From contig JAGCBP010000015.1 in the NCBI GenBank assembly GCA_017652105.1, positions 1 through 64,000 of the forward strand: a stretch of 64,000 nucleotides of DNA, written 5' to 3'. Made by a program: the position numbers and the translations under genes. The stretch is from Candidatus Saccharimonadota bacterium (GTDB lineage Bacteria > Patescibacteriota > Saccharimonadia > Saccharimonadales > Saccharimonadaceae). The number at the start of each line of letters is the position of its first letter. Within the stretch, counting starts at the first letter, position 1. A model generated the notes under the pieces. The model did not search any database. It was not told the DNA's origin and was given only the letters and a program-made list of their open reading frames with translations. Of the stretch, positions 23,517-32,055 are shown one piece after another.

Positions 23517-26500
23517 AACTAAAATTAGACAAAAGTTAGCGTTGTTGGGCTTGTTTTGTGGAATACTATGTTCTGTTGTTGCATCGGGAGGTGGAGTTTC
23601 GGCTGTAGATAAAAATTCGATTGTATCAAAGGGTGCACTTGAGGGGCTTAAAACTTGTCTTGGTTCGGGGGCTTTTGGAGCTAGCTGGCAGGCTTCAAAT
23701 TTGAAAAAAGGTTTTATAATCAATAATGGCAGTAGTGATGCGGTTAAATTTCCGTACGGATGGAGCGATGCGAAAAATAATAACGCGTCTTGTAAAGAAA
23801 TAATGTTTGGTGGATATGGAGGTTCAGCGCTTATTCCAAGTAATATATTACAATCCAATGATGCTAAGGAAATAGCGCAGTTTTTTGCGGGAAATAGTCT
23901 TGACGGAAGTGGTGGGGTTGGTTATACGGCTACGGCAATTGGTTCAGAGACTGATGGTCAAGGTCATCAATTAAAATTAAAGTTAGTTTCAACTAAAGAT
24001 CAGTGTAACGGTAATACCCCGGCCATGTCTTTAAATGGCACACTTGTTAGTGAAATCGTTTTTCCTGTTATAGCAAAAACTGCTTCTGGTAATTCTATAA
24101 CAATAGGTTCAAGTGACTATAATGTGCCGGCTCCTGGCTCAAGGGGAGTAACGGAATTCTTGACTACTTGTAGCGTTATGCCGATAGTGGTAAAAGATGT
24201 GGGTACGACTTCTAAACCTAGTTATCTTATTTCTTCTGAAAGTGGTAGTGGTGAAAAAACTATAAAGACAAAGATAGACAAAAAACAGGGGGCGATATAC
24301 ACTAATGTATCAAGTAATATAAAAATTAGCCTGGGAAAGCCAAAAGCTATTTTTGAGCCAAATCAATTAGCGGTGGATGTTGGAGGAGGCGGATTTGCTA
24401 ATGATTACAAAATGCAATGGGATAGTAATAGAGTTAATGATCTTTACGTTGGATTTAATACTAAAAATGGAGCCGGATATAGCGTTTCTGGGCTAGTTGA
24501 TTATAATAGCTTGGCATTATCTAGGCAGGAAACCTATGATTTGTATAAATATTATTTGAAAGATGTATTTAAAGCTTCAATAATATGCGAAGGCGAATCG
24601 AATTATGATATGTATAAAAATGAAACGCCGATTAACTGGAAAGCTGGTGCCCAATGTAGACTTTATAATACTGGTTCTGCCGCGAAACCTAAAAATGTAT
24701 ATGGTGTAAATCATTCGTACCACCTAAATAAGGAAATAACTCTTGATGATATCGTGATTACATTGGCGAGCTTAGGCGATTTGAGCAGTCTCGAAGGGAG
24801 TAATGAGGGTGGAATTATTGGTGGACCAAGTATACCAACGCCGACGCCACAGCCGACGCCGAATCCGAGTGAGCCGGGGGCGACTGCGGATTTTGACTGT
24901 GATAGTATTGTGAAGGAAGGGGATGGAACTACTCCTGGTAAACTCGGTGCTATGCAGTGGATATTATGCCCATCTTTAAATAATATGGCTTATACCGCTA
25001 ATTGGATAGATAACATAACCCAGAATATGTTGGAGGTAAAAACAGATAGGTATAGCACCAATAGTGGGACTTTTAAGGGCTGGGAAATGGTGAGGAACAT
25101 AGCAAATGTTGCGATGATTGTGTTTTTGTTGGTCATTATATTCTCGCAAATTACTGGTTATGGCATTGATAACTATGGTATTAAAAAGATGCTACCACGA
25201 TTAATCACAATGGCATTAATTATAAATATAAGTTTTTATATCTGCGAAGTGGTAATAGATCTTTCAAATATTTCTGGGGTGGGACTTAGGGATTTATTTG
25301 CTTCTTTCGGAGAAGAAATTAGCTCTGGTGTTGGGGAAGATGGGACGGGAGCGGTGACGGCCGGATTAGTGGGGATATTCGGTGCTTTTGCAAGTAGTGG
25401 TCCTGCGATAGCGGCTGGAGCGGCAGCTGCTAGTCTTGGTTGGGTAGCAATAGTGATAGCTGCGGTCGTGTTAGTCTTGATTATAGTTGTAGCATTAGTG
25501 ACGCTGTGGTTGATGTTGGGGTTAAGAGAAATAATTGTGGTAGCATGCGTAGTGCTGTCTCCGTTAGCATTTGCAAGTTTTATACTTCCGAATACGCAAA
25601 ATTTGTTCAAAAAATGGTGGGATCTCTTTAAGGCAGCAATTATCGTTTATCCGATTTGTGGGGCGGTTGCAGGAATTTCCTATTTCTTGAGAGGTATATC
25701 AGGAGATGGAGATATGGGAATGTCGGTTGCGGGTAAGATAATATTATTTATATTACCATATCTTGTATTTTTCTTACTACCAATGCTCCTCAAAAATGCA
25801 TTATCTGCGCTTGGAAAATTGGGCGGAGCGCTTTCATCAATGGGGCAAACTATTCGGAATGGAGGTAAAGCAATTGGTCAAGCTGGAGTTAAGGGCGTGC
25901 AGAATTCGCAGAGGTATAAGGACTGGGCTAGTGATAGAGTGAGAAGGTTGCAACAACAGAGAGCCGATAGAATTATGCAGAGATATGGTGATGGTAAGAG
26001 CTTGGAACAACGGATTGCGGATGCTAAGGTAAGAGCTAATGATACCAATGCAACTTCAGGAGAACGGAGATCTGCGCAAAGAGAGTTGCAGAGAGCAGAG
26101 GCTGAACAGAGGAGATTCTATGAGGCGCAGACAACCCATTATGATATGCAAAGTGAACAGGCTTTGGCTGGAACCGCTCCAGAAGTGCTGGCTACTAGAG
26201 CGGAATCTAGGCAAGAAGCCCTGGAACTTAAGAATTACAGTGATCAGTTTAGTACTTTTACTTCAGGAGAGATTATGGATGAAATAAATAATGCGGCAGT
26301 TGCTTATGGTGAGGATAGGAGCGACAGTAATAGGATTCGGCTTCAGGCTGCTATGGCTGAAGTTGAGAAACGAAAGATGATGAGCAGAGTGATGAATAAT
26401 AAGGATAATGCATTGACAAAGCTTGACTTTTCTACAAATAATAGTGAAGATATGAAGCTTCTAAATCAATTTACTGGTTCGAGCGATATTACAGCTAGCC

Positions 26501-27039
26501 AGTTTGGTAAGCAAATGGCTAAATTTGATGGCGATAAGAATAATGTCCATACTTTGAATATGGATAATTTTGCAGCTGGTACGAATAGTACTGTTAATTT
26601 GAAAAATGCAATTCATGGTAAGGAAGCATCACTTGTTGGGGCAACTGATGATTCTCTTGAATATATTAAAAATCATGGTAGGAATGCTGCTACTGCTGAT
26701 GCCCTTCTTAATGCTGCGGTTGCTTCTAATGATCAGAAAGAGCTTACACACATTAACGAAATGCTTGCAGATCCGGGTCTAGATTCGAATACGATTAATC
26801 TTTCTGGTAAACAACTTGCGAATCTTAATGAAACCACTTTGGAAGCTCTTTATAAGCGTGCAATGACTGATTCCGTGTTACAACAAAAGATTGCTACGGC
26901 ATATAACGATATTAAGAAAAGCCCTGAACTTGCTGCAACTCTTAAGGATACCCCAAGTAGTAGAAAGATCGCTAGTATTGCCGGTTTAAATAACGATAAT
27001 AATAGTGGACAAGGGTTTAATCATGGGGAAGGGATATAA
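23509..27039 (+). CDS. Very large VirB6/TrbL-like membrane protein (secretion machine candidate)
   Basis: 1176 residues. Signal peptide at about 9-30; a secreted or lumenal N-terminal part to about 490; then five or more membrane segments at about 530-775 (NIANVAMIVFLLVIIFSQITG, ALIINISFYICEVVIDLSN, AGKIILFILPYLVFFLLPML and others); then about 390 hydrophilic, coiled-coil residues rich in Arg, Gln and Ala. The membrane part with the preceding KMLPRLI loop resembles VirB6/TrbL-type channel proteins of type IV secretion systems, as I know them from CPR genomes; this is recognition by pattern, not by search. ATG 23509 overlaps the preceding stop; a TTG at 23503 is an alternative. Confidence 0.55.
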   Translation: MNRTKIRQKLALLGLFCGILCSVVASGGGVSAVDKNSIVSKGALEGLKTCLGSGAFGASWQASNLKKGFIINNGSSDAVKFPYGWSDAKNNNASCKEIMFGGYGGSALIPSNILQSNDAKEIAQFFAGNSLDGSGGVGYTATAIGSETDGQGHQLKLKLVSTKDQCNGNTPAMSLNGTLVSEIVFPVIAKTASGNSITIGSSDYNVPAPGSRGVTEFLTTCSVMPIVVKDVGTTSKPSYLISSESGSGEKTIKTKIDKKQGAIYTNVSSNIKISLGKPKAIFEPNQLAVDVGGGGFANDYKMQWDSNRVNDLYVGFNTKNGAGYSVSGLVDYNSLALSRQETYDLYKYYLKDVFKASIICEGESNYDMYKNETPINWKAGAQCRLYNTGSAAKPKNVYGVNHSYHLNKEITLDDIVITLASLGDLSSLEGSNEGGIIGGPSIPTPTPQPTPNPSEPGATADFDCDSIVKEGDGTTPGKLGAMQWILCPSLNNMAYTANWIDNITQNMLEVKTDRYSTNSGTFKGWEMVRNIANVAMIVFLLVIIFSQITGYGIDNYGIKKMLPRLITMALIINISFYICEVVIDLSNISGVGLRDLFASFGEEISSGVGEDGTGAVTAGLVGIFGAFASSGPAIAAGAAAASLGWVAIVIAAVVLVLIIVVALVTLWLMLGLREIIVVACVVLSPLAFASFILPNTQNLFKKWWDLFKAAIIVYPICGAVAGISYFLRGISGDGDMGMSVAGKIILFILPYLVFFLLPMLLKNALSALGKLGGALSSMGQTIRNGGKAIGQAGVKGVQNSQRYKDWASDRVRRLQQQRADRIMQRYGDGKSLEQRIADAKVRANDTNATSGERRSAQRELQRAEAEQRRFYEAQTTHYDMQSEQALAGTAPEVLATRAESRQEALELKNYSDQFSTFTSGEIMDEINNAAVAYGEDRSDSNRIRLQAAMAEVEKRKMMSRVMNNKDNALTKLDFSTNNSEDMKLLNQFTGSSDITASQFGKQMAKFDGDKNNVHTLNMDNFAAGTNSTVNLKNAIHGKEASLVGATDDSLEYIKNHGRNAATADALLNAAVASNDQKELTHINEMLADPGLDSNTINLSGKQLANLNETTLEALYKRAMTDSVLQQKIATAYNDIKKSPELAATLKDTPSSRKIASIAGLNNDNNSGQGFNHGEGI

Positions 27040-27057
27040 AGTCCAGGGAATTTAAGC

Positions 27058-27086
27058 TTGACTTTTTTAATGGAGTGTGGTATAAT
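27058..27086 (+). promoter_or_regulatory. TTGACT-N17-TATAAT promoter of the 27188 gene
   Basis: -35 TTGACT 27058-27063, -10 TATAAT 27081-27086. AAGCTTGACTTTTTTA around the -35 is identical to the promoter of the 28405 gene. The leader of about 95 nt has a first GGAGGTG (27106) and TAGTTTAA at 27133-27140. Confidence 0.85.
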
Positions 27087-27187
27087 TAAAGGATAAAAGA
27101 GTTTTGGAGGTGTTTTACCTAATCAGAACTAGTAGTTTAAAAAGCTAAAGAAGAAGGTTTGGTGTTTATATTTTTTGGAGGTGGATT

Positions 27188-28243
27188 ATGAGAAAGAAAG
27201 AAGAAGGTTATGGAAGTGCTATAAAGGCATGTGTAGCTATGGGAGTAATCCTTATGATAGGAGTTGCATTGACGTTGTTGACAGGATGTGGAGAAAAAGA
27301 ATCTTCGGTTACTACAGAAGCGCCTGTATCAGAAATTGAAGAAACTGAGCCTGAATTGCCGGATATGGCAGCTTCAGCAATAGAGGAGGATGATGTGGCA
27401 ATGACTGAAAATTTTTCTCTGGAAGCTGGGGCAGGAGCTATTGGAGACGGTGCTGCAACTGAGGTCGCAGAAGCTGATTCAGCTGATGTACCGGATGATG
27501 CAGTGCTTGTAGACGCTCCTATCGATGATCCAAACGAGTTGTTTCGAGTTTCGGAAGAATGGGCGAAGGAAAAAGAGGGCTTGTATGCGAAGATCGGCGA
27601 CAATTTTTATAGTCTAATGAATCAATTACCTACCAATGTCATGAACTATGGTATTGGCTGGATACTTGCTCCCGACAATTACGATTTGGCGTCGTATAAT
27701 AACGATGAGGTGAAAGTTTATCTTGATGATGTAAAGGAATTAGATGAATATGTTCCGTCTGCTACTAGAGATGGGATCGTAACTTCTGGAGACTTTTCAC
27801 CTTTAAAAATACCAAGAGGGGCTCAGTTAGCGATTTTTGGTAAATCAATAAACACTCGATTTTTTAAGATGGATTTTGTAGGATATACAATACCGGCCTT
27901 TCAGGCTGATACAGCTATGAAATATTATCCAGTTGTAAATCATATGATGCCGAATAATATTTTAATCAATCATCCTGGGGTTTTTACTCTCGATGGTGAA
28001 TCGGTTGAAGATGTGAGAAACTTGGAATACGGTAAAGAATATCTTTATGAGTGTTACTTAGGCACTGATTATCGGGAATTAAAAGTAGTGGCAAACGCTA
28101 GATGCTATACTGCGCAAGGAGATGCAATATCGCTTGCGGTTGAGCCTAGTAAGTTAGGGTATTTTGTAGTAGATAGTTCAGAGTTGGATCCTGGATTTTA
28201 TATTTGCCAAGGTTGTGAAGCAGTATTTGAAATCGTTGAATAA
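27188..28243 (+). CDS. Predicted lipoprotein, unknown function
   Basis: 351 residues. Lipoprotein signal with lipobox LLTGC after a hydrophobic core (AMGVILMIGVALTLL), a Glu/Asp/Ala-rich linker to about residue 115, then a domain of about 230 residues with several Cys near the end (CYLG, ARCYTAQG, YICQGCE). RBS TGGAGGTGG. It is monocistronic with a strong terminator. The promoter, leader and codon use link it to the 15514, 16604, 28405 and 33898 genes. No family recognised. Confidence 0.65.
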   Translation: MRKKEEGYGSAIKACVAMGVILMIGVALTLLTGCGEKESSVTTEAPVSEIEETEPELPDMAASAIEEDDVAMTENFSLEAGAGAIGDGAATEVAEADSADVPDDAVLVDAPIDDPNELFRVSEEWAKEKEGLYAKIGDNFYSLMNQLPTNVMNYGIGWILAPDNYDLASYNNDEVKVYLDDVKELDEYVPSATRDGIVTSGDFSPLKIPRGAQLAIFGKSINTRFFKMDFVGYTIPAFQADTAMKYYPVVNHMMPNNILINHPGVFTLDGESVEDVRNLEYGKEYLYECYLGTDYRELKVVANARCYTAQGDAISLAVEPSKLGYFVVDSSELDPGFYICQGCEAVFEIVE

Positions 28244-28258
28244 TCTTCTTTAGCTAAT

Positions 28259-28290
28259 GCGCTCGTTTTTAAAACGGGCGCATTTTTTTT
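28259..28290 (+). terminator. Intrinsic terminator of the lipoprotein gene
   Basis: GCGCTCGTTTT-TA-AAAACGGGCGC followed by ATTTTTTTT. Confidence 0.9.
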
Positions 28291-28319
28291 GTGGTAAAGG
28301 TTCGAAATAATGAATAAGC

Positions 28320-28348
28320 TTGACTTTTTTAGTGCGATATGATATAAT
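28320..28348 (+). promoter_or_regulatory. TTGACT-N17-TATAAT promoter of the 28405 gene
   Basis: -35 28320-28325, -10 28343-28348; leader of about 50 nt with TTGTAGTTTAA at 28373-28383, identical to the motif before the 15514 gene. Confidence 0.85.
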
Positions 28349-28404
28349 GATAAGATAGTAGTGTCATAACACTTGTAGTTTAAAAGGTCATGGAGGTGAG
28401 ATGA

Positions 28405-28824
28405 ATGAAAAAGATATGCGGCTTGACGGGTGCAATATTAGTGTTTTGTGCAGTTGTTACTGTATGGTCTACATATGTGGATGCAGCAGATTTATCCAGT
28501 AGAAGGGGGTTTTACGTCAAAAAAGACGGAGAAATTTTACCTATTGAGAGTTTGTCCTACAATAAGATGGATAAAGAACCGATGTGTATCAGTAAGAAGG
28601 ATGATGAAATTCTGGAGTATGCGGGAATTTTTATAGCCTTAAAGTTGTATAAATATCCTGAAGAAACGGGTGTGCACAAAACCCCGGAATATGTCCTAAG
28701 CGCAAAAAAATTGAATAATAAGTTCGATCGTAGCGGTAGATGCATAAGCATTGATCTGTCTAGTGTGAAGTCAGGAGTTTATCTAATAGGGGACACCCCC
28801 GTGAAAATCGTTGAAGACGAATGA
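28405..28824 (+). CDS. Small secreted protein, unknown function
   Basis: 139 residues. Signal peptide (KKICGLTGAILVFCAVVTVW, cleavage near VDAAD), then a compact domain of about 110 residues with two Cys (PMCISKK, GRCISIDL) that could form a disulphide. RBS GGAGGTGA. It is flanked by terminators on both sides, so it forms its own transcription unit. Its promoter and leader are near-copies of those of the lipoprotein gene at 27188. No family recognised. Confidence 0.65.
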   Translation: MKKICGLTGAILVFCAVVTVWSTYVDAADLSSRRGFYVKKDGEILPIESLSYNKMDKEPMCISKKDDEILEYAGIFIALKLYKYPEETGVHKTPEYVLSAKKLNNKFDRSGRCISIDLSSVKSGVYLIGDTPVKIVEDE

Positions 28825-28833
28825 CCTTGAAGT

Positions 28834-28862
28834 AACGCGCTCTGATATAGAGCGCGTTTTTT
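28834..28862 (+). terminator. Intrinsic terminator of the 28405 gene
   Basis: AACGCGCTC-TGATATA-GAGCGCGTTTTTT, a perfect stem followed by a T-run and directly by the murB promoter. Confidence 0.9.
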
Positions 28863-28863
28863 G

Positions 28864-28872
28864 TGGTATAAT
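28864..28872 (+). promoter_or_regulatory. Extended -10 promoter of murB
   Basis: TGGTATAAT, hexamer 28867-28872, 6 nt before ATG 28879. Confidence 0.8.
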
Positions 28873-28878
28873 GAGGGT

Positions 28879-29904
28879 ATGAAATCATACGAGAATATTT
28901 TTATTTCGTCACTTACTACCATGAGAATTGGGGGGATTTGTCGCCATGTGTTAGAAATTGAGACAGATAAAGATATTCCGGAGGCGTACGGATTTGCGAG
29001 CGCTTATTGGTATCCTACCTATATTGTAAGTGGGGGAGCCAACACGATTGGGCGAGATGAGGGGTTGGATGGGGTGATTTTGCTTAATCGGTTGCGTGGT
29101 TTTGATGATAAAGATGGGGTTCTCACGATTGCGGCGGGGGAAAATTGGGATAATATTGTCGATTATGCTTGCTCAAAAGGCTATACTGGGATTGAGGCGC
29201 TTTCTCGGATTCCGGGGCTTGTGGGGGCGGCGCCAGCGCAAAATATTGGAGCGTACGGACAGGATGTGTCGCAAGTTCTTAAATCCGCTACGGCATATGA
29301 TACGGCTACCAATAGAATGGTGGTACTCGAGAAAAAAGATTTTCAATTTGGATATCGTAAAAGCATCATGAACACTACGGCGAAGGGTAGGTTTTTTATC
29401 ACCTCGGTGACTTTGGAGCTGAAAAAGGGGCAGATGCAGCGGCCGTTTTATAATTCGATGGAAAAATATATTGAGGATAATGGGTGTACGGATTTTTCGC
29501 CTTCTGGAATTAGAGAAATTGTGTCGGCGATACGTAAAGATAAATTGCCGGATCCGAGAGAAAAAGCATCGAGCGGTTCGTTTTTTAAGAATGTGTATCT
29601 GGATGCGCGCGAGGCGGAAAAGGCTGAGGAAAAAGGCATCCCGGTGCGGCGAGGTCAGGATGGAAATAAGATTAATTCGGCGTGGCTGATTGAGCAATGT
29701 GGGTTCAAAGGGCAACTTCTATACGGAATGCGGGTGAATGCGGCGGCGCCTTTGGTTCTGATTAATGAGTCGGCGGGGACTTACGCGAACTTGGCGCGGG
29801 CGAGGGGGCAAATTACCTCGACAGTTTATGATAAATTTGGCTATTGGCTAGAACAAGAGCCGGTAGAAATTATTAATACGAAAAATCGAGGCGCTGCGAG
29901 ATGA
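28879..29904 (+). CDS. murB: UDP-N-acetylenolpyruvoylglucosamine reductase
   Basis: 341 residues. FAD-binding MurB of the E. coli-like (type I) kind: TTMRIGGICRHVLEI, YIVSGGANTIGRDEG, the IPGLVGAAPAQNIGAYGQ core, FGYRKSIM, and GSFFKN with the proton-donor Ser region. It reduces UDP-GlcNAc-enolpyruvate to UDP-MurNAc in peptidoglycan precursor synthesis. murC is at 49948, so the cytoplasmic wall pathway is spread over the window. Leaderless start. The stop overlaps folD by 4 nt. Confidence 0.94.
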   Translation: MKSYENIFISSLTTMRIGGICRHVLEIETDKDIPEAYGFASAYWYPTYIVSGGANTIGRDEGLDGVILLNRLRGFDDKDGVLTIAAGENWDNIVDYACSKGYTGIEALSRIPGLVGAAPAQNIGAYGQDVSQVLKSATAYDTATNRMVVLEKKDFQFGYRKSIMNTTAKGRFFITSVTLELKKGQMQRPFYNSMEKYIEDNGCTDFSPSGIREIVSAIRKDKLPDPREKASSGSFFKNVYLDAREAEKAEEKGIPVRRGQDGNKINSAWLIEQCGFKGQLLYGMRVNAAAPLVLINESAGTYANLARARGQITSTVYDKFGYWLEQEPVEIINTKNRGAAR

Positions 29905-30704
29905 GCCGCTCTAGAGGTCCGAAAATTTTAAATGGGCGGGAATTGGCTGAGTTTATTAAAGAACGGCAGGCTTCGGTGGTGCGTGGTTTAAAGCGGAAGC
30001 CGCAACTTTTGATCATCCGAGATTCGGACAATCCGGTGATCGTGAAATATGTAGAATTAAAAAAACGATATGGTGAGGATATCGGGATTTCGGTGATTGA
30101 CTATTTGGCGGAAAATTCGGATGACATTAAAAAACGGATTTTGGCGGCAAATGAAGACGATGAAATCGATGGGATAATTTTGCAACTACCGATTCTCGAA
30201 AAAGAGCAGACCGATGAGCTGGTGGATTTGATTGCACCAGAAAAAGATGTTGATGGATTGGGCGCTCAGGCGGGATTTGATTCGGCAACGGCAACGGCGA
30301 TTTTGTGGCTGCTTAGTGGCTATGATATTGGGCTAGATAATCGGCGAGTGGCTCTCGTTGGGCGAGGAAAATTGGTGGGGGCGCCGCTTTTTGAAATATT
30401 TTCAAAGTCGGGGGTGGATGTGGAAATGTTCCACCGGGGTTCGGATTTGTCGCGGCTAAAGGATTTTGATGTGATTATTTCTGCGACTGGGGTGCCGGGG
30501 TTGATTACTGATGAAATGGTGTCTGCTGGCGCGGTGGTAGTGGATGCTGGGACAGCGAGCGAAAATGGGGTTTTGAAAGGCGATGTGTCGGACGCAGTGC
30601 GAGCTCGTGATGATTTGCTCGCGATTACGCCTCTTACTGGCGGGGTGGGGCCGCTCACGATTACGTGTCTTTTTGAGCATGTGCTCAATGCGGCTTTAGC
30701 ATAA
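29901..30704 (+). CDS. folD: Bifunctional methylenetetrahydrofolate dehydrogenase/cyclohydrolase
   Basis: 267 residues. FolD marks: VKYVELKKRYGEDIGI (catalytic Tyr/Lys region), DGIILQLPI, PEKDVDGLG, VGRGKLVGAP (nucleotide loop) and TPLTGGVGPLT. It interconverts methylene-, methenyl- and formyl-tetrahydrofolate for one-carbon supply. It overlaps murB by 4 nt. Its last codons (coding LA then stop) coincide with the first bases of intergenic element A. Confidence 0.93.
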   Translation: MSRSRGPKILNGRELAEFIKERQASVVRGLKRKPQLLIIRDSDNPVIVKYVELKKRYGEDIGISVIDYLAENSDDIKKRILAANEDDEIDGIILQLPILEKEQTDELVDLIAPEKDVDGLGAQAGFDSATATAILWLLSGYDIGLDNRRVALVGRGKLVGAPLFEIFSKSGVDVEMFHRGSDLSRLKDFDVIISATGVPGLITDEMVSAGAVVVDAGTASENGVLKGDVSDAVRARDDLLAITPLTGGVGPLTITCLFEHVLNAALA

Positions 30705-30748
30705 GCGAGGGGTAGGGGGTTGATTTTTGATTTTTTCTGTGCTAGTAA
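30693..30748 (+). promoter_or_regulatory. Element A: G-rich promoter module
   Basis: TTTAGCATAAGC, then GGGGTAGGGGGTTGA, -35 TTGATT (30720-30725), exactly 17 nt, and -10-like TAGTAA (30743-30748) preceded by TGTGC. Two further copies are at 37970 and 39394. Confidence 0.7.
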
Positions 30749-30809
30749 TGAGGCAGGAAATAGGTGCGGGCGTAGTTTAAAATAAACGTGGAAGGAGAAA
30801 GGAGGTTGT

Positions 30810-30881
30810 ATGCAGATAGAACTGGAAGAAATGAAAGTAACTATTAAGCTAAAAATTACTCCCGCTAAGAAGCGAGAGTAA
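30810..30881 (+). CDS. Element A small ORF, 23-residue peptide
   Basis: 24 codons including the stop. It begins MQIELEEMKV and ends ITPAKKRE: alternating hydrophobic residues, then a Pro followed by a basic tail. The RBS is very strong (GGAGAAAGGAGG, 5 nt before the ATG). The other two copies of the element (38143, 39499) also carry ORFs of exactly 72 nt with a Pro/basic tail but with different sequence. The last codons form the terminator hairpin of a predicted antisense RNA. It may be a type I toxin-like or other regulatory peptide. Confidence 0.6.
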   Translation: MQIELEEMKVTIKLKITPAKKRE

Positions 30882-30889
30882 CCAACCAT
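30851..30889 (-). ncRNA. Element A predicted antisense RNA (about 39 nt)
   Basis: Minus-strand promoter: TTGACT (30919-30924), exactly 17 nt, TAGGAT (30896-30901). Start near 30889. The RNA ends in UUACUCUCGCU-UCUU-AGCGGGAGUAA-UUUUU (hairpin 30856-30881, U-run 30851-30855). On this strand the stem has a U-G pair where the plus strand would have a C-A mismatch, so the structure belongs to the minus strand. It overlaps the end of the 23-codon ORF. Confidence 0.6.
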
Positions 30890-30895
30890 AATTTA

Positions 30896-30924
30896 ATCCT
30901 ACCATACACAGCTGTATAAGTCAA
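30896..30924 (-). promoter_or_regulatory. Element A convergent promoter
   Basis: TTGACT-N17-TAGGAT on the minus strand, with TGG before the -10. Its spacer holds ACAGCTGT. The rest of the region to recA (30925-31013) contains only the recA promoter and RBS. Confidence 0.65.
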
Positions 30925-30978
30925 CGCCTATTTCCTATTTAAGTATAACCCTTTTGATTTGTAAAGTCAATAGAGCTA

Positions 30979-30987
30979 TGCTATAAT
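30979..30987 (+). promoter_or_regulatory. Extended -10 promoter of recA
   Basis: TGCTATAAT, hexamer 30982-30987, with a leader of about 20 nt carrying GCGAGGT as RBS. Confidence 0.75.
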
Positions 30988-31013
30988 AATATTAATTATA
31001 AAGCGAGGTAAAT

Positions 31014-32042
31014 ATGGCAAAAAAAGATGTAGATAAGGGTGCGGAAAATAAAAATTCTAAAGATGATGGCAAAAGTGAGGCTTTGAAACTGGCGATTGCG
31101 CAGATTACTAAGCAGTTTGGCGATGGGTCGATTATGAAGCTGGGCGAAACGCCAAAAATGGATGTACAGCTTTTGCCTTCTGGATCTTTGTCGTTAGATT
31201 TGGCGCTGGGTGGTGGTTGGCCAAAGGGGCGAATTATTGAAATTTACGGGCCAGAATCTTCTGGTAAGACTACTTTGGCACTACATGCAATTGCGGAAGT
31301 ACAAAAACAGGGTGGCCAGGCGGCGTTTATCGATGCGGAGCACGCGTTAGATCCGGCATATGCTAAGAAAATTGGTGTGGATACGGGGAATCTCTTGATT
31401 TCTCAGCCGGATAATGGTGAGCAGGCTTTGGAAATTTGCGAAACTTTGGTAAGGTCTAATGCGGTGGATCTTATTGTAGTAGACTCGGTGGCGGCTTTGG
31501 TGCCACAAGCAGAGATTGATGGTGATATGGGCGATGCGCAAATGGGGCTCCAAGCACGGTTGATGTCTCAGGCGATGAGAAAACTTACGGGGATTATTTC
31601 TAAATCTCGCGCGACAGTGATATTTATCAATCAAATTCGGATGAAAATCGGGGTGATGTTTGGTAATCCGGAAACTACTACCGGCGGCAATGCGTTGAAA
31701 TTTTATGCTTCGGTAAGAGTAGATATTCGGAGGATTGGGCAAATTAAAGATGGTGATAATATCGCCGGCAACCGGACTAAGATTAAAGTAGTAAAAAATA
31801 AAATTGCCGCGCCATTTAGAACAGCGGAATTTGATATTATGTATAACGAGGGGATTTCTAAGACTGGCGATGTGCTAGATCTAGCGGTGGCTAATGGAAT
31901 TTTGGAAAAATCTGGTGCATTTATCAAATACAATGGCGAAACCCTTGGGCAGGGGCGAGAAACTGTGAAAAAATTGTTTGTAGAGAAGCCGGAATTGATG
32001 GCCGAAATCGAAGGCAAAGTACGCGAGCAATTAGGGATTTAA
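31014..32042 (+). CDS. recA: Recombinase RecA
   Basis: 342 residues. Walker [13 protein letters not shown], Walker [11 protein letters not shown], the MAW-type region [20 protein letters not shown], and loop L2 [14 protein letters not shown]. It forms the DNA strand-exchange filament. It has a led mRNA with RBS, unlike most other single genes here. The modulator gene recX follows after a NUDIX gene, a partly conserved recA-recX arrangement. RecO (8230), RadA (55038) and RuvA/RuvC (56 kb) complete the recombination set seen in the window. Confidence 0.97.
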   Translation: MAKKDVDKGAENKNSKDDGKSEALKLAIAQITKQFGDGSIMKLGETPKMDVQLLPSGSLSLDLALGGGWPKGRIIEIYGPESSGKTTLALHAIAEVQKQGGQAAFIDAEHALDPAYAKKIGVDTGNLLISQPDNGEQALEICETLVRSNAVDLIVVDSVAALVPQAEIDGDMGDAQMGLQARLMSQAMRKLTGIISKSRATVIFINQIRMKIGVMFGNPETTTGGNALKFYASVRVDIRRIGQIKDGDNIAGNRTKIKVVKNKIAAPFRTAEFDIMYNEGISKTGDVLDLAVANGILEKSGAFIKYNGETLGQGRETVKKLFVEKPELMAEIEGKVREQLGI

Positions 32043-32055
32043 GTTTAGGAGCTTT

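Noticed and set aside
30799-30881. Sense-strand hairpin at the end of the small ORFs as terminator of the peptide mRNA
   Set aside because: No T-run follows on the plus strand, and element A has a C-A mismatch there; the T-run and a U-G pair are on the minus strand.
30320-30889. Minus-strand 189-codon frame whose ATG is 6 nt behind the element A antisense promoter
   Set aside because: It runs antisense through folD, an intrinsic terminator follows after about 39 nt, and the composition is that of a shadow frame.
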